Below are positions 8,020 through 16,222 of a stretch of 64,000 bases of DNA, piece after piece. The stretch's first letter is position 1. Every line of letters begins with the position of its first letter. The stretch lies in the NCBI RefSeq assembly GCF_004342065.1, contig NZ_SLZU01000005.1, forward strand, positions 124,001 through 188,000, written 5' to 3'. The translations under genes were made by a program, and so were the position numbers. The notes under the pieces are model-generated. The model had not been told where the DNA came from and made no database searches. It saw only the letters and a list, made by a program, of their open reading frames with translations. Origin of the DNA: Primorskyibacter sedentarius (GTDB lineage Bacteria; Pseudomonadota; Alphaproteobacteria; Rhodobacterales; Rhodobacteraceae).

Positions 8020-8919
8020 ATGACCAAGCTGCCACATGTCACCTGGCTTCGCGCTTTCGAGGCCGCCGCGCGTCACAGCAGCTTCTCCAGCGCCGCGGAG
8101 GAACTGAACCTGACTCCCGCCGCCGTCAGCCAGCATATCCGGTTGCTGGAAAAGCATCTGGGAGTCGAGCTTTTCCGGCGCCTGCCCCGCAGCGTCATGC
8201 TTACAGATATGGGCCATGCCTATGCCTTGCCGATCCGCAAAGCCTTCACCGATATGCAGGGGGCGACTTCGGGCCTTTTTGCCATCCAGCGCAAGCGTCG
8301 CATCAACATCCGCACATCCGTGACCTACGGGTCCTTGGTGCTGGCGCCGAAACTCGCGGAGTTTTCAGCCCTTCACCCGGATGTGGAACTCCATCTTACC
8401 ACTGCGGTCTGGTCGGACCGCTTGGACGATGCCCGCATCGATATCGACATCCGCTACGGCACAGGGGATTGGGAAGACCCGCATATCTGGCCACTGTCCT
8501 ATGACACCGGCATTGTCGTTTGCAGCCCGGATCATGCGCGGCGGTTTGGCCCGCAGCCGGATATCGCGGCGATGGTGCAGGAACGCGTTGTGCTGGTCAT
8601 GGGGTCAGAGGTCGAGTGGCAGCGCCTTGGCGCGCATTTTTCACTGGATCTTCCGGTGCCGCATCACATTACCAAGGCCGATTCCTCGATGATGGCGCTG
8701 CAACTACTCGTGGGCGGCGGCGGGGCCGGGATCATTCACGAAAACTTTGCAGATCGGTATATCGCGCAAGGCACGCTGGTCAGCCCCTTTCCGTACCGTC
8801 TGCCGATCCACGAAGCCTATTTCATGATCATCCGGCCCGATGCGTTGAATCGGCCAGAGATCTGCGCCTTCCGGGACTGGCTTATTTCGCAGGAAGGAAC
8901 GGCGGAGGGTGCATCGTGA
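8020..8919 (+). CDS. LysR family transcriptional regulator, GcvA-like
   Basis: A 299-residue LysR regulator. The start at 8020 (MTKLPHVTWLRAFEAAARH) fits the GcvA subgroup N-terminus and has AGGAACAGGA upstream. The winged helix-turn-helix covers residues 5-64 (ELNLTPAAVSQHIRLLEKHL), and the rest is the periplasmic-binding-fold effector domain. It is not divergent from any structural gene: the upstream neighbour is ccdB in the same direction and the downstream IclR gene converges on it. Its targets therefore cannot be inferred. Confidence 0.9.
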   Translation: MTKLPHVTWLRAFEAAARHSSFSSAAEELNLTPAAVSQHIRLLEKHLGVELFRRLPRSVMLTDMGHAYALPIRKAFTDMQGATSGLFAIQRKRRINIRTSVTYGSLVLAPKLAEFSALHPDVELHLTTAVWSDRLDDARIDIDIRYGTGDWEDPHIWPLSYDTGIVVCSPDHARRFGPQPDIAAMVQERVVLVMGSEVEWQRLGAHFSLDLPVPHHITKADSSMMALQLLVGGGGAGIIHENFADRYIAQGTLVSPFPYRLPIHEAYFMIIRPDALNRPEICAFRDWLISQEGTAEGAS

Positions 8920-9032
8920 CACGCCTGTTCACCGGCAACGAATTGTCGACATCCCGCCCGCCGCGTCGCTCTGATGTCGGCGGCCCTGCCCTGTCAGTTT
9001 GATACTGGCGCGCCCGGCCTTCGGGACATGTC

Positions 9033-9800
9033 TCAGTCCGCCGGAAACAACGCGTCGCGCAGCTTGATCGCGGCGTCCTGCAGCAAATCCTTGCGGCTGG
9101 TCGCTTCTGACAGGGAAATGCGCTGGGTGGGTCCGTGAAACGCCAATGCTGCCACGAAACGGTTGTTCCAGTCCTGCACGGGCACGGCGATAGCAACCAT
9201 GCCGTCCAGAAACTCTTCGCGATCAAGGGAATGGCCCTGTTCCGCAATTTCTGCCAGTTCGGCCAACAGGCTGTCGTTCTGCGTATGGGTTGCGTCGGTC
9301 ATCCGTTCCAATTTCAGCGCGGCCACGAAATCGCGGCGCTTGCGCGGCGCAAGGCTGGCAAGAAAACATTTGCCGCTGGCGGTGCAGTGAAACGGTACGT
9401 TGGTGCCAATGGGAAGCTGGATCCGGAACGCCCAGTCGGCCTCGACCCGGTCAAGATAATGCATCCCGGAATCCTGCGGGACGACGTAATTCACCGTTTC
9501 CCTGACCGTGGAGGCGACATCCAGCAGGATCTGGCGCCGGGCGATGTGATCCCGCGAATTCTGCAACAGGCCAGAGCCAAGCTCTCGCAGGCGCCGCGCG
9601 ACCTGATATTTGCGTGAATTCCCTTGGCGTACAAGAAAGCCATTCTGCTCCAGCGTGACACATAACCGGTGCACCGTCTGGCGCGGCAAGCCCAGAACCT
9701 CGTTGATTTCCGGCGCGGTCATTGGCCGGTCGCTCTTTGCCAGAACCTCAAGGATCAGCAAGTTCCGCAGATTGGTCGGGATACGTTTCGCATCGGGCAT
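9033..9800 (-). CDS. IclR family transcriptional regulator
   Basis: A 255-residue regulator. The start at 9798-9800 (MPDAKRIPTNLRNLLILEVL) is preferred to an in-frame ATG 27 codons upstream because it matches the family N-terminus. Residues 10-65 form the IclR helix-turn-helix (MTAPEINEVLGLPRQTVHRL); residues about 85-250 are the effector domain (PIGTNVPFHCTASGKCFLA and the LDREEFLDGMVAIAVPV segment). It is divergent from the GMC oxidoreductase that heads the TRAP/dehydrogenase operon, and a perfect palindrome lies between them. It is therefore the likely controller of that operon. Confidence 0.9.
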   Translation of the reverse strand: MPDAKRIPTNLRNLLILEVLAKSDRPMTAPEINEVLGLPRQTVHRLCVTLEQNGFLVRQGNSRKYQVARRLRELGSGLLQNSRDHIARRQILLDVASTVRETVNYVVPQDSGMHYLDRVEADWAFRIQLPIGTNVPFHCTASGKCFLASLAPRKRRDFVAALKLERMTDATHTQNDSLLAELAEIAEQGHSLDREEFLDGMVAIAVPVQDWNNRFVAALAFHGPTQRISLSEATSRKDLLQDAAIKLRDALFPAD

Positions 9801-9871
9801 CGGTTTGGCTGCCTCGAAAAAAGTTGTGGTGTTCTGCGCGAATCGTTGTAGCGTCCAGAGGATGAAAAAGC

Positions 9872-9886
9872 GAGACATCATGTCTC
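9872..9886. promoter_or_regulatory. Palindromic operator between iclR and the GMC/TRAP operon
   Basis: GAGACAT-C-ATGTCTC is a perfect 7-bp inverted repeat around a single base, flanked by an A-run on the left and a T-run on the right. It lies in the 110-base divergent region, 25 bases before the GMC start. It is the best candidate IclR operator. Confidence 0.6.
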
Positions 9887-9910
9887 ATTTTTTGATCACG
9901 TCGGAGGAGC

Positions 9911-11512
9911 ATGGAGTTTGACTTCATCATCGTCGGTGCAGGATCGGCCGGGTGCGCGCTTGCAAACCGGCTCTCCGAGAGCGGTCGGCACACGGTTGCA
10001 TTGATCGAAGCAGGCCCGCGTGACACCAACCCGTGGATCCATATTCCCGTGGGCTATTTCCGGACCATGGGAAACCCAAAGGTGGACTGGCGCTACAAGA
10101 CCGAAGCTGACCCTGGCATTGCGGGGCGTTCTATCGTCTGGCCGCGCGGGCGGGTTCTGGGCGGTTCAAGCTCTATCAACGGGCTGCTTTACGTGCGTGG
10201 CCAGCCGCAAGACTATGACGGTTGGGCGCAGATGGGCTGCACGGGCTGGTCCTGGAACGACGTTCTGCCCTTTTTCAAACGGTCGGAATCCTGGGCGGGA
10301 CCGGACCCGGCGGGAGTGCGCGGCAAAGACGGGCCGCTGAACGTGCAGACCTCGCGGCTGAAACGCGAGATTGTTGACCTGTGGGTCGATGCGGCAGAGG
10401 CTGCAGGCTACACGCGCAATGCCGACTACAACGGCGCGGATCAGGAAGGCGTCGGGCATTTCCAGCTGACCATGAAGGGCGGGCGCAGATGCTCTTCTGC
10501 CGCGGCTTACCTGAAGCCTGCGCGGGACCGGAAGAACCTTGAGATCCTGACCGGGGCGCAAACCGAAAAGGTGATTTTCGAGGGCGACCGGGCGGCCGGC
10601 GTAAGGGTGCGCCATCGCGGCATGATGAAGGATATTCGCGCGCGTCGCGAAGTCATTCTTAGCGCCGGGGCCATCGGGTCGCCACAAATCCTCATGCTGT
10701 CGGGGCTTGGCGACGCAGACGAACTTTGCAAACATAACATAGATGTACGGGCCGACCTTAAAGGTGTTGGCAAGAACCTTCAGGACCATCTTCAGGCCCG
10801 CCCGGTGTTCAAAACCGATCTCAGCACCATCAATGTCGAGGCCAACAACCTGTTCAAACAGGCCATGATGGCGGTACAATATGCGCTGACCCAGCGTGGT
10901 CCGATGACGATGGCTGCAAGCCTCGGTACCGCGTTCCTGCGCACGCAGGACCATCTGGAAACGCCGGATATTCAGTTTCACATTCAGCCCTTCAGCGCTG
11001 ACAGCCCGGCGGAAGGGGCGCACAGGTTTTCGGCCTTTACCGCGTCGGTCCTGCAACTGCGCCCGGAAAGTGCCGGACATCTGACGCTCAGGTCGGCCGA
11101 TATGAATGACCACCCCGCCATTCATCCCAATTATCTGGCCACGGAAACCGACTGCCGGACCATCGTGAAGGGCATTCAGATTGCACGGATGATCGCCCGC
11201 ACCGAGCCGTTGAAATCCCGGATCACCGAAGAACATGCGCCCGGTAGCAAGGTCGCGATGGAAGATGAAGAGGCGACGCTGGCCTGGGCGCGCCAATCGG
11301 CTGTCACGATCTATCATCCCACAGGCACCTGCAAGATGGGCACCGACCCTATGGCGGTGGTTGACCCGCGGCTACGGGTCCGGGGGGTAAGCGGGCTGCG
11401 GGTGGCGGATGCATCGATCATGCCCCGGATCGTCAGCGGCAATACAAACGCGCCGGCTATCATGATCGGCGAACGTGCCAGCGCCCTTATTCTGGAGGAT
11501 TCAAGTCTATGA
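9911..11512 (+). CDS. GMC family FAD-dependent oxidoreductase (choline/alcohol dehydrogenase-like)
   Basis: A 533-residue flavoprotein. The N-terminal FAD-binding motif is FIIVGAGSAGCALANRL (residues 5-21). The GMC signatures PRGRVLGGSSSINGLLYVRG (about 78-97) and SAGAIGSPQILMLSGLG follow, and the C-terminus carries the active-site histidine in IYHPTGTCKMG and the NTNAPAIMIGERA segment. It oxidises an alcohol to an aldehyde, feeding electrons to the quinone pool or oxygen. GGAGGAG precedes the ATG. It is the first gene of an operon that includes a TRAP transporter and two dehydrogenases, so it probably acts on the imported compound or a derivative. The choline role is only one family option. 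Confidence 0.88.
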   Translation: MEFDFIIVGAGSAGCALANRLSESGRHTVALIEAGPRDTNPWIHIPVGYFRTMGNPKVDWRYKTEADPGIAGRSIVWPRGRVLGGSSSINGLLYVRGQPQDYDGWAQMGCTGWSWNDVLPFFKRSESWAGPDPAGVRGKDGPLNVQTSRLKREIVDLWVDAAEAAGYTRNADYNGADQEGVGHFQLTMKGGRRCSSAAAYLKPARDRKNLEILTGAQTEKVIFEGDRAAGVRVRHRGMMKDIRARREVILSAGAIGSPQILMLSGLGDADELCKHNIDVRADLKGVGKNLQDHLQARPVFKTDLSTINVEANNLFKQAMMAVQYALTQRGPMTMAASLGTAFLRTQDHLETPDIQFHIQPFSADSPAEGAHRFSAFTASVLQLRPESAGHLTLRSADMNDHPAIHPNYLATETDCRTIVKGIQIARMIARTEPLKSRITEEHAPGSKVAMEDEEATLAWARQSAVTIYHPTGTCKMGTDPMAVVDPRLRVRGVSGLRVADASIMPRIVSGNTNAPAIMIGERASALILEDSSL

Positions 11513-11656
11513 AAGTCGCGCAAGGCTCGCCAACATGGCGCTGCTCGCAACCTGCAACCTGACAAAGAGAACGCAACACAGTGCCAGGGCCGCGCCTTCG
11601 CCCCCGGCAGAAAACAAAAGAACGACAGAGGGCATCGCATCAAGGGAGGAAATCTG

Positions 11657-12751
11657 ATGTTGAATTTGAAGACGATGACGACAGGGGCCGCGGCCCTTGC
11701 CCTGATGGCCTCGGCAGCCTTTGCCGAGACCGTGATCCGTGTGCAATCCGTGATCCCGGCGCAGGCTGATGAAGTCACCATGCTGAGCGATTTCGCCGCC
11801 GATGTCGCCGCACTTACCGACGGATCCGTGAAGATTGAGGTCCTGCCCGCCGGCGCCGTGGTGGGCGTGCAGGAAACGCTCGATGCCGTTGACAGCGGGC
11901 TAATCGAAGGCGGGTTCGCGTGGACGCATTACTGGTCGGGCAAACATCCCGCGGCCATGCTCTTTGGCTCGCCCGTTGCCGGGGCTGGTGTTGGTATCGA
12001 CAACATAGCCTTTCTGAGTTGGTTCCAATATGGCGGCGGCAAAGAGCTGTATGACCGGCTTTGGGACGAGATGGGCATGAACGTCAAAGGTTTCATGCTG
12101 CAACCCGTGGGGCCAGAGGCTTTGGGTTGGTTCAAGGAGCCCATCGCCAGCATGGATGACTTCCGCAAGTACCGGTTCCGCACCCCTCCGGGCATTCCCG
12201 GCCAGACCTACAAGGATATCGGCGTGGCCTCGGTGGCCATGGGTGGCGGGGACATCCTTCCCGCGCTTGAGAAAGGCACAATTGACGCGGCTGAATGGTG
12301 CTGCCCGAAGCCCGACAGCGTGTTCGGCTTCCAGAAAGTGCTGAAGCATTACTACCTGCAGGGCCTGCATCAGGTCGTCGTGAATGCCGATCTCTACATC
12401 AACGGCGATGTCTATGACGGGCTCACCGATCTGGAGAAGAAGGCCCTGGAAGTGGCCGCCAATGCGTCGCTTTCCAAGTCCATGTCCTATCGCATCTACG
12501 AGAATGGCAAGGCGCTGAAGGATCTGACCGAAAACCACGGGGTCATCCTGCATGACACGCCGTCGGACTACTTCTCGCAATACATGGAAGCAGCCAAGGC
12601 AGCGCTGGAGACCAACGCGGCGGATAACGAATTCTTCGCGGAAGTCTGGCAGAGCCAGAAGGACTTTGCCGAGATCGCGGTGCCGTTCTGGGCCGGTGCG
12701 CAAACCTCCAACGCGAACCTTGGCAGGGCATTTGCCGACAGCTTGAAATAA
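11657..12751 (+). CDS. TRAP transporter substrate-binding protein (DctP type)
   Basis: A 364-residue periplasmic protein with signal peptide MLNLKTMTTGAAALALMASA and cleavage after SAAFA (residue 23). The DctP fold is seen in VIRVQSVIPAQADEVTMLSD and the central RFRTPPGIPGQTYKDIG, which holds the conserved carboxylate-binding arginine region. TGCCPKPDSVF-type spacing (EWCCPKPDSVFGFQKV) is typical of the subgroup that goes with large DctQM proteins. GGGAGG precedes the start. It binds an organic acid or sulfonate for the membrane protein encoded next. The preceding 144 bases hold no supported gene. Confidence 0.87.
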   Translation: MLNLKTMTTGAAALALMASAAFAETVIRVQSVIPAQADEVTMLSDFAADVAALTDGSVKIEVLPAGAVVGVQETLDAVDSGLIEGGFAWTHYWSGKHPAAMLFGSPVAGAGVGIDNIAFLSWFQYGGGKELYDRLWDEMGMNVKGFMLQPVGPEALGWFKEPIASMDDFRKYRFRTPPGIPGQTYKDIGVASVAMGGGDILPALEKGTIDAAEWCCPKPDSVFGFQKVLKHYYLQGLHQVVVNADLYINGDVYDGLTDLEKKALEVAANASLSKSMSYRIYENGKALKDLTENHGVILHDTPSDYFSQYMEAAKAALETNAADNEFFAEVWQSQKDFAEIAVPFWAGAQTSNANLGRAFADSLK

Positions 12752-12762
12752 CCCAAGCAACC

Positions 12763-12792
12763 TTTCAGGCCCCGGATGCACGGGGCCTGAAA
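12763..12792 (+). other. Stem-loop between TRAP binding protein and membrane gene
   Basis: TTTCAGGCCCCG (12763-12774) and CGGGGCCTGAAA (12781-12792) form a perfect 12-bp stem with loop GATGCA. It starts 11 bases after the binding-protein stop and has no T-run. It likely protects the upstream message or reduces read-through into the membrane gene. Confidence 0.7.
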
Positions 12793-12835
12793 CCCTTTGC
12801 GACAATGCAAATCAGACCTCAAGAAGGCAGGCGGA

Positions 12836-15148
12836 ATGGCCGAAGAGCTGGATCCCGGTGAACTTGACATCACCGACGAGTTGATCGCCGAAAGGCGCGC
12901 CGAGGAGCCGGGGCAGACCCCCGAAGACATGACGCCCTGGCAGCGCCCCATCACGGCGGCAATCGACATCATCAATCTTTGGGCCGGGCGGATCATCTGT
13001 CTGTTGATGATCCCGTTGATACTCGCCATCGTGTACGAGGTCTTTTCGCGCAACATGTTTGCCATCCTGACAGAGAATGGCATGAACGACGTGGCCATCT
13101 CCTGGGGGTTTGGCCCCACTTTGTGGGTCTATGACGTCAGCCGCATGCTGGGTGGCGTGCTGTTCATGGCGGCGGCGGGCTACGCGTTGATGCGCGGCGT
13201 GCATATCCGCGCCGATTTCCTTTATCGCGGTTGGTCTGAAAAGACGCAGGCCAGCGTGGATGCCACTCTCTACCTGGCCTTCTACCTGCCCGCGATGCTG
13301 TTCTTCACCTGGGTCTCTTCGGAATACTGGTTGAAATCGTTCCTGTCGGGCGAGCAGGCGAGCGATTCCACTTGGGCGCCACTCTTGTGGCCCGCGCGTC
13401 TGGCCATGCCGGTCGGCGCATTGCTGCTTTTCCTGCAAGGATTTCCAGAGCTGTTCCGAGCTTTCCACAAGATGGGAAAGGAACGAGAGCGGAAGTTCCT
13501 GCGCATCCTGCCCTTTTATCTTGTGGCGCTTGCGCTGGTCACGCTGGGCGTCTTCTTTCCGGACGTCTTGCCGCTTGGCGACTACTGGGAAAGCCTGTTT
13601 GGCAAAGGCCCCGGAGTTTCGAAGCCGGTGATCGGGTTGATCATGCTGGCGGTGATGCTCTTTGCGATCTTCGTGGGCTTCCCGATCTCTTTCACGCTGA
13701 TCTTTCTGGGCTTTGTCTTCGGAACATGGGGCGCGAATTTCAAGCTCGCCACCTTCCTGATGACGCTGCAAACCAACTCTGTCATGCTTTCGGATCAACT
13801 GGTCGCGGTACCCCTGTTCATTTTCATGGGCATCGTGATGGAACAGGCCGGACTGATGGAAAGGCTGTTTCAGGCAGTGCAGATGATGATGTCGCGCACG
13901 CGCGGGGCCTTGTTCATCGCCGTGCTTTTCGTGTCGACGATCTTTGCCGCCGCGACCGGCATCGTCGGGGCCTCGGTGACCATTCTTGGCATCATGGCTG
14001 CGCGCACGATGAACAAATCCGGCTATGACGTCAGGCTTGCCGCCGGAACCATCACCGCCGGGGGCACGCTGGGCATTCTGATCCCGCCCTCGATCATGCT
14101 GATCGTCATGGGGCCGGTACTGGAAGTTCCGGTGACGGACCTGTTCCGCGCGGCGATCATCCCCGGTGTCATGCTGGCGGGTCTCTACCTGCTTTATGCC
14201 CTTGGCCGCTGCTGGATCAATCCAGACCTTGGCCCGATCCTTCCGCCGGACGAACAGCCGGAAACCTCGCGCTTCTACCTGCTTGAGGTAATCGTGGTCA
14301 TGGCCTCTCTGGTCTTTCTGATCTGGCTGATCACGCGCGGCATCACCGTGGGCTTCGGCTTTCCAATGGGCGCGCTGATCGTGCCCATTCTTTGGGTCGG
14401 ACTCATGTACATGGTCTATCGCTGGATGGACCGGGTCCGCCCCGGCGGTTTCTATTTCTCCGCGCTCTGGTATGAATTCTTCATGGGGCTGGTTCCACCC
14501 ACCGTGCTGATTGCCTTTGCGCTTGGGTCCATCCTTGCCGGCTGGGCAACACCGGCCGAGGCATCCGCCTGCGGCGCGTTCGGGGCGGTGGTCCTGTCGA
14601 TGCTTTATCGCAAGTTTACCATTCCGGGACTGTATGACGCGCTGATCAAGAGCCTTGAGATCACCGTTCTGATCATGTTCCTTGTCGCGGCGTCAAACTT
14701 CTTCGGGGCGGTATTCTCAAACCTGGGCACGCCGAAAATGCTGACAGAGCTTCTGCTCAGCCTCGACATGTCACCGGTGCTGATCCTGATGCTGATCATG
14801 GCACTGATCTTCCTTCTGGGCTGGCCACTGGAATGGGTGCCTATCGTTCTGATCATCGTGCCGATACTGATCCCCACGGTCACCTCGCTGGATCTGGGTT
14901 TCGAGAACCAGCAGGACCTGCTGATATGGTTCGCGATACTGGTGGCGGTGAATTTGCAGACAGCGTGGCTTAGCCCACCGGTGGCGCTGTCGGCGTATTT
15001 CCTGAAAGGCGTCGTGCCAGAATGGGACCTGCGGGATATCTACCTTGGCATGATGCAGTTCATGGTGATCCAGTTGATCGGCCTGATCCTGATCTTCGTC
15101 TTCCCCCAGATCGCCCTGTGGCTGCCAAATTACATCTACGGGCAATAG
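12836..15148 (+). CDS. TRAP transporter fused small and large permease (DctQM)
   Basis: A 770-residue inner-membrane protein joining both TRAP membrane subunits. The start at 12836 (MAEELDPGELDITDELIAER) has AAGGCAGGCGG upstream. After a 40-residue acidic cytoplasmic tail, residues about 45-210 hold the four DctQ-type helices. A further helix pair (about 220-255) bridges to the DctM part (about 270-765), with QTNSVMLSDQLVAVPLFIFM, GAAGIVGASVTILG-type loops and GTLGILIPPSIMLIVMGPVL. The protein uses the sodium gradient to import the ligand delivered by the upstream binding protein. DctQ-DctM fusions are known and common in marine alphaproteobacteria. Confidence 0.88.
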   Translation: MAEELDPGELDITDELIAERRAEEPGQTPEDMTPWQRPITAAIDIINLWAGRIICLLMIPLILAIVYEVFSRNMFAILTENGMNDVAISWGFGPTLWVYDVSRMLGGVLFMAAAGYALMRGVHIRADFLYRGWSEKTQASVDATLYLAFYLPAMLFFTWVSSEYWLKSFLSGEQASDSTWAPLLWPARLAMPVGALLLFLQGFPELFRAFHKMGKERERKFLRILPFYLVALALVTLGVFFPDVLPLGDYWESLFGKGPGVSKPVIGLIMLAVMLFAIFVGFPISFTLIFLGFVFGTWGANFKLATFLMTLQTNSVMLSDQLVAVPLFIFMGIVMEQAGLMERLFQAVQMMMSRTRGALFIAVLFVSTIFAAATGIVGASVTILGIMAARTMNKSGYDVRLAAGTITAGGTLGILIPPSIMLIVMGPVLEVPVTDLFRAAIIPGVMLAGLYLLYALGRCWINPDLGPILPPDEQPETSRFYLLEVIVVMASLVFLIWLITRGITVGFGFPMGALIVPILWVGLMYMVYRWMDRVRPGGFYFSALWYEFFMGLVPPTVLIAFALGSILAGWATPAEASACGAFGAVVLSMLYRKFTIPGLYDALIKSLEITVLIMFLVAASNFFGAVFSNLGTPKMLTELLLSLDMSPVLILMLIMALIFLLGWPLEWVPIVLIIVPILIPTVTSLDLGFENQQDLLIWFAILVAVNLQTAWLSPPVALSAYFLKGVVPEWDLRDIYLGMMQFMVIQLIGLILIFVFPQIALWLPNYIYGQ

Positions 15149-15157
15149 GTGCTGACC

Positions 15158-16201
15158 ATGGCAAGATCATCCCTATCATACCTGAAATGGCCCCTGATCG
15201 TGACGGCGGTGGGGCTTGGCCTGTCGGGCTGGCTGGGCTGGGCAACCGAAGGCAGCATGTCCGGTGTCGTCGCATTCTTCCTGATCGGGGCCGTGCTGGC
15301 AGTGCTGGAGATCGCGCTGTCCTTCGACAACGCCATCGTGAACGCCAACAAGCTGGAGGATATGACACCGGTTTGGCGGCAGCGATTTCTGACATGGGGC
15401 ATCCTGATCGCGGTCTTCGGGATGCGGATCGTCTTTCCGCTGCTCATCGTTGCCGTCTTCGCCTGGGTCAACCCGTTCGAGGCGGTGCGTCTGGCGCTGG
15501 CAGAGCCTGAAGAATATTCGCGCATCATCGAAAATTCGCACAGCTCGATTGCCGCGTTCGGGGGCACATTCCTGATGATGGTGGCGCTCAGCTTTTTTGT
15601 CGATGAGGACAAATCGATCGACTGGATCGAAAGCCTGGAGCGCAGCATGCGCAAATGCGGTTCCGTGCGCGGGTTCGAGATTGCCTTTGTGCTGATCATC
15701 GTCGCACTGATTTCGCAGGCGCTGCCCGGCCACCAGCAAGCGAGCTTTCTGTTTTCCGCCATCATGGGCCTGTTGGTCTTCACCATGGTCGACGGTCTGG
15801 GAAACTATCTGGATCAAAGCAGCAGTTCCGGTGTGGGCATGGCCGCGAAGGGCGGCCTAGGCGCGTTTCTTTATCTCGAAGTGCTGGATGCCAGCTTTTC
15901 CTTCGACGGCGTGATCGGCGCCTTTGCCCTCACCTCCAACATCGTGCTGATTGCAATCGGTCTTGGCGTCGGCGCGATGTATGTACGTTCCATGACCATC
16001 ATGCTGGTCGAGAAAGGAACCCTGCAGCAGTTTAGATATCTTGAACATGGCGCTTTCTATTCGATCTTCGCGCTGTCGATGATCATGTTTCTGCAATCGC
16101 TTGTACATGTGCCCGAAACGCTGACAGGCGGTATTGGTGTCGTCCTGATCGGGCTCGCCCTGTTTTCATCCATTCGCCACAACAAGCGGGAAACCCCCTA
16201 A
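15158..16201 (+). CDS. DUF475/TerC-like integral membrane protein
   Basis: A 347-residue protein with about nine membrane helices. The start at 15158 is preferred to a GTG three codons earlier because AGGTG is then properly spaced. TerC/DUF475 marks are the charged intramembrane motifs EIALSFDNAIVNANKLEDM (about 48-66) and DASFSFDGVIGAFALTSN (about 247-264), each with the SFDN/SFDG aspartate. Family members are linked to metal-ion export or tellurite resistance, sometimes during export of metalloenzymes. It is placed between the TRAP transporter and the HpsN-like dehydrogenase, ten bases after the former. It is an odd partner there: HisD-fold dehydrogenases need zinc, so metal supply is possible but unproven. 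Confidence 0.82.
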   Translation: MARSSLSYLKWPLIVTAVGLGLSGWLGWATEGSMSGVVAFFLIGAVLAVLEIALSFDNAIVNANKLEDMTPVWRQRFLTWGILIAVFGMRIVFPLLIVAVFAWVNPFEAVRLALAEPEEYSRIIENSHSSIAAFGGTFLMMVALSFFVDEDKSIDWIESLERSMRKCGSVRGFEIAFVLIIVALISQALPGHQQASFLFSAIMGLLVFTMVDGLGNYLDQSSSSGVGMAAKGGLGAFLYLEVLDASFSFDGVIGAFALTSNIVLIAIGLGVGAMYVRSMTIMLVEKGTLQQFRYLEHGAFYSIFALSMIMFLQSLVHVPETLTGGIGVVLIGLALFSSIRHNKRETP

Positions 16202-16222
16202 CCGTCAGGAGGATTGCAGACC

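Noticed and set aside
10166-11317. Long minus-strand frame inside the GMC gene
   Set aside because: Shadow frame produced by high GC third positions; the plus-strand frame has FAD and GMC motifs.
11509-11562. A 17-codon frame overlapping the GMC stop (ATGA) with GGAGG upstream
   Set aside because: The ribosome site is good, but the peptide is very short, has no family features, and the site lies inside coding sequence where it can occur by chance.
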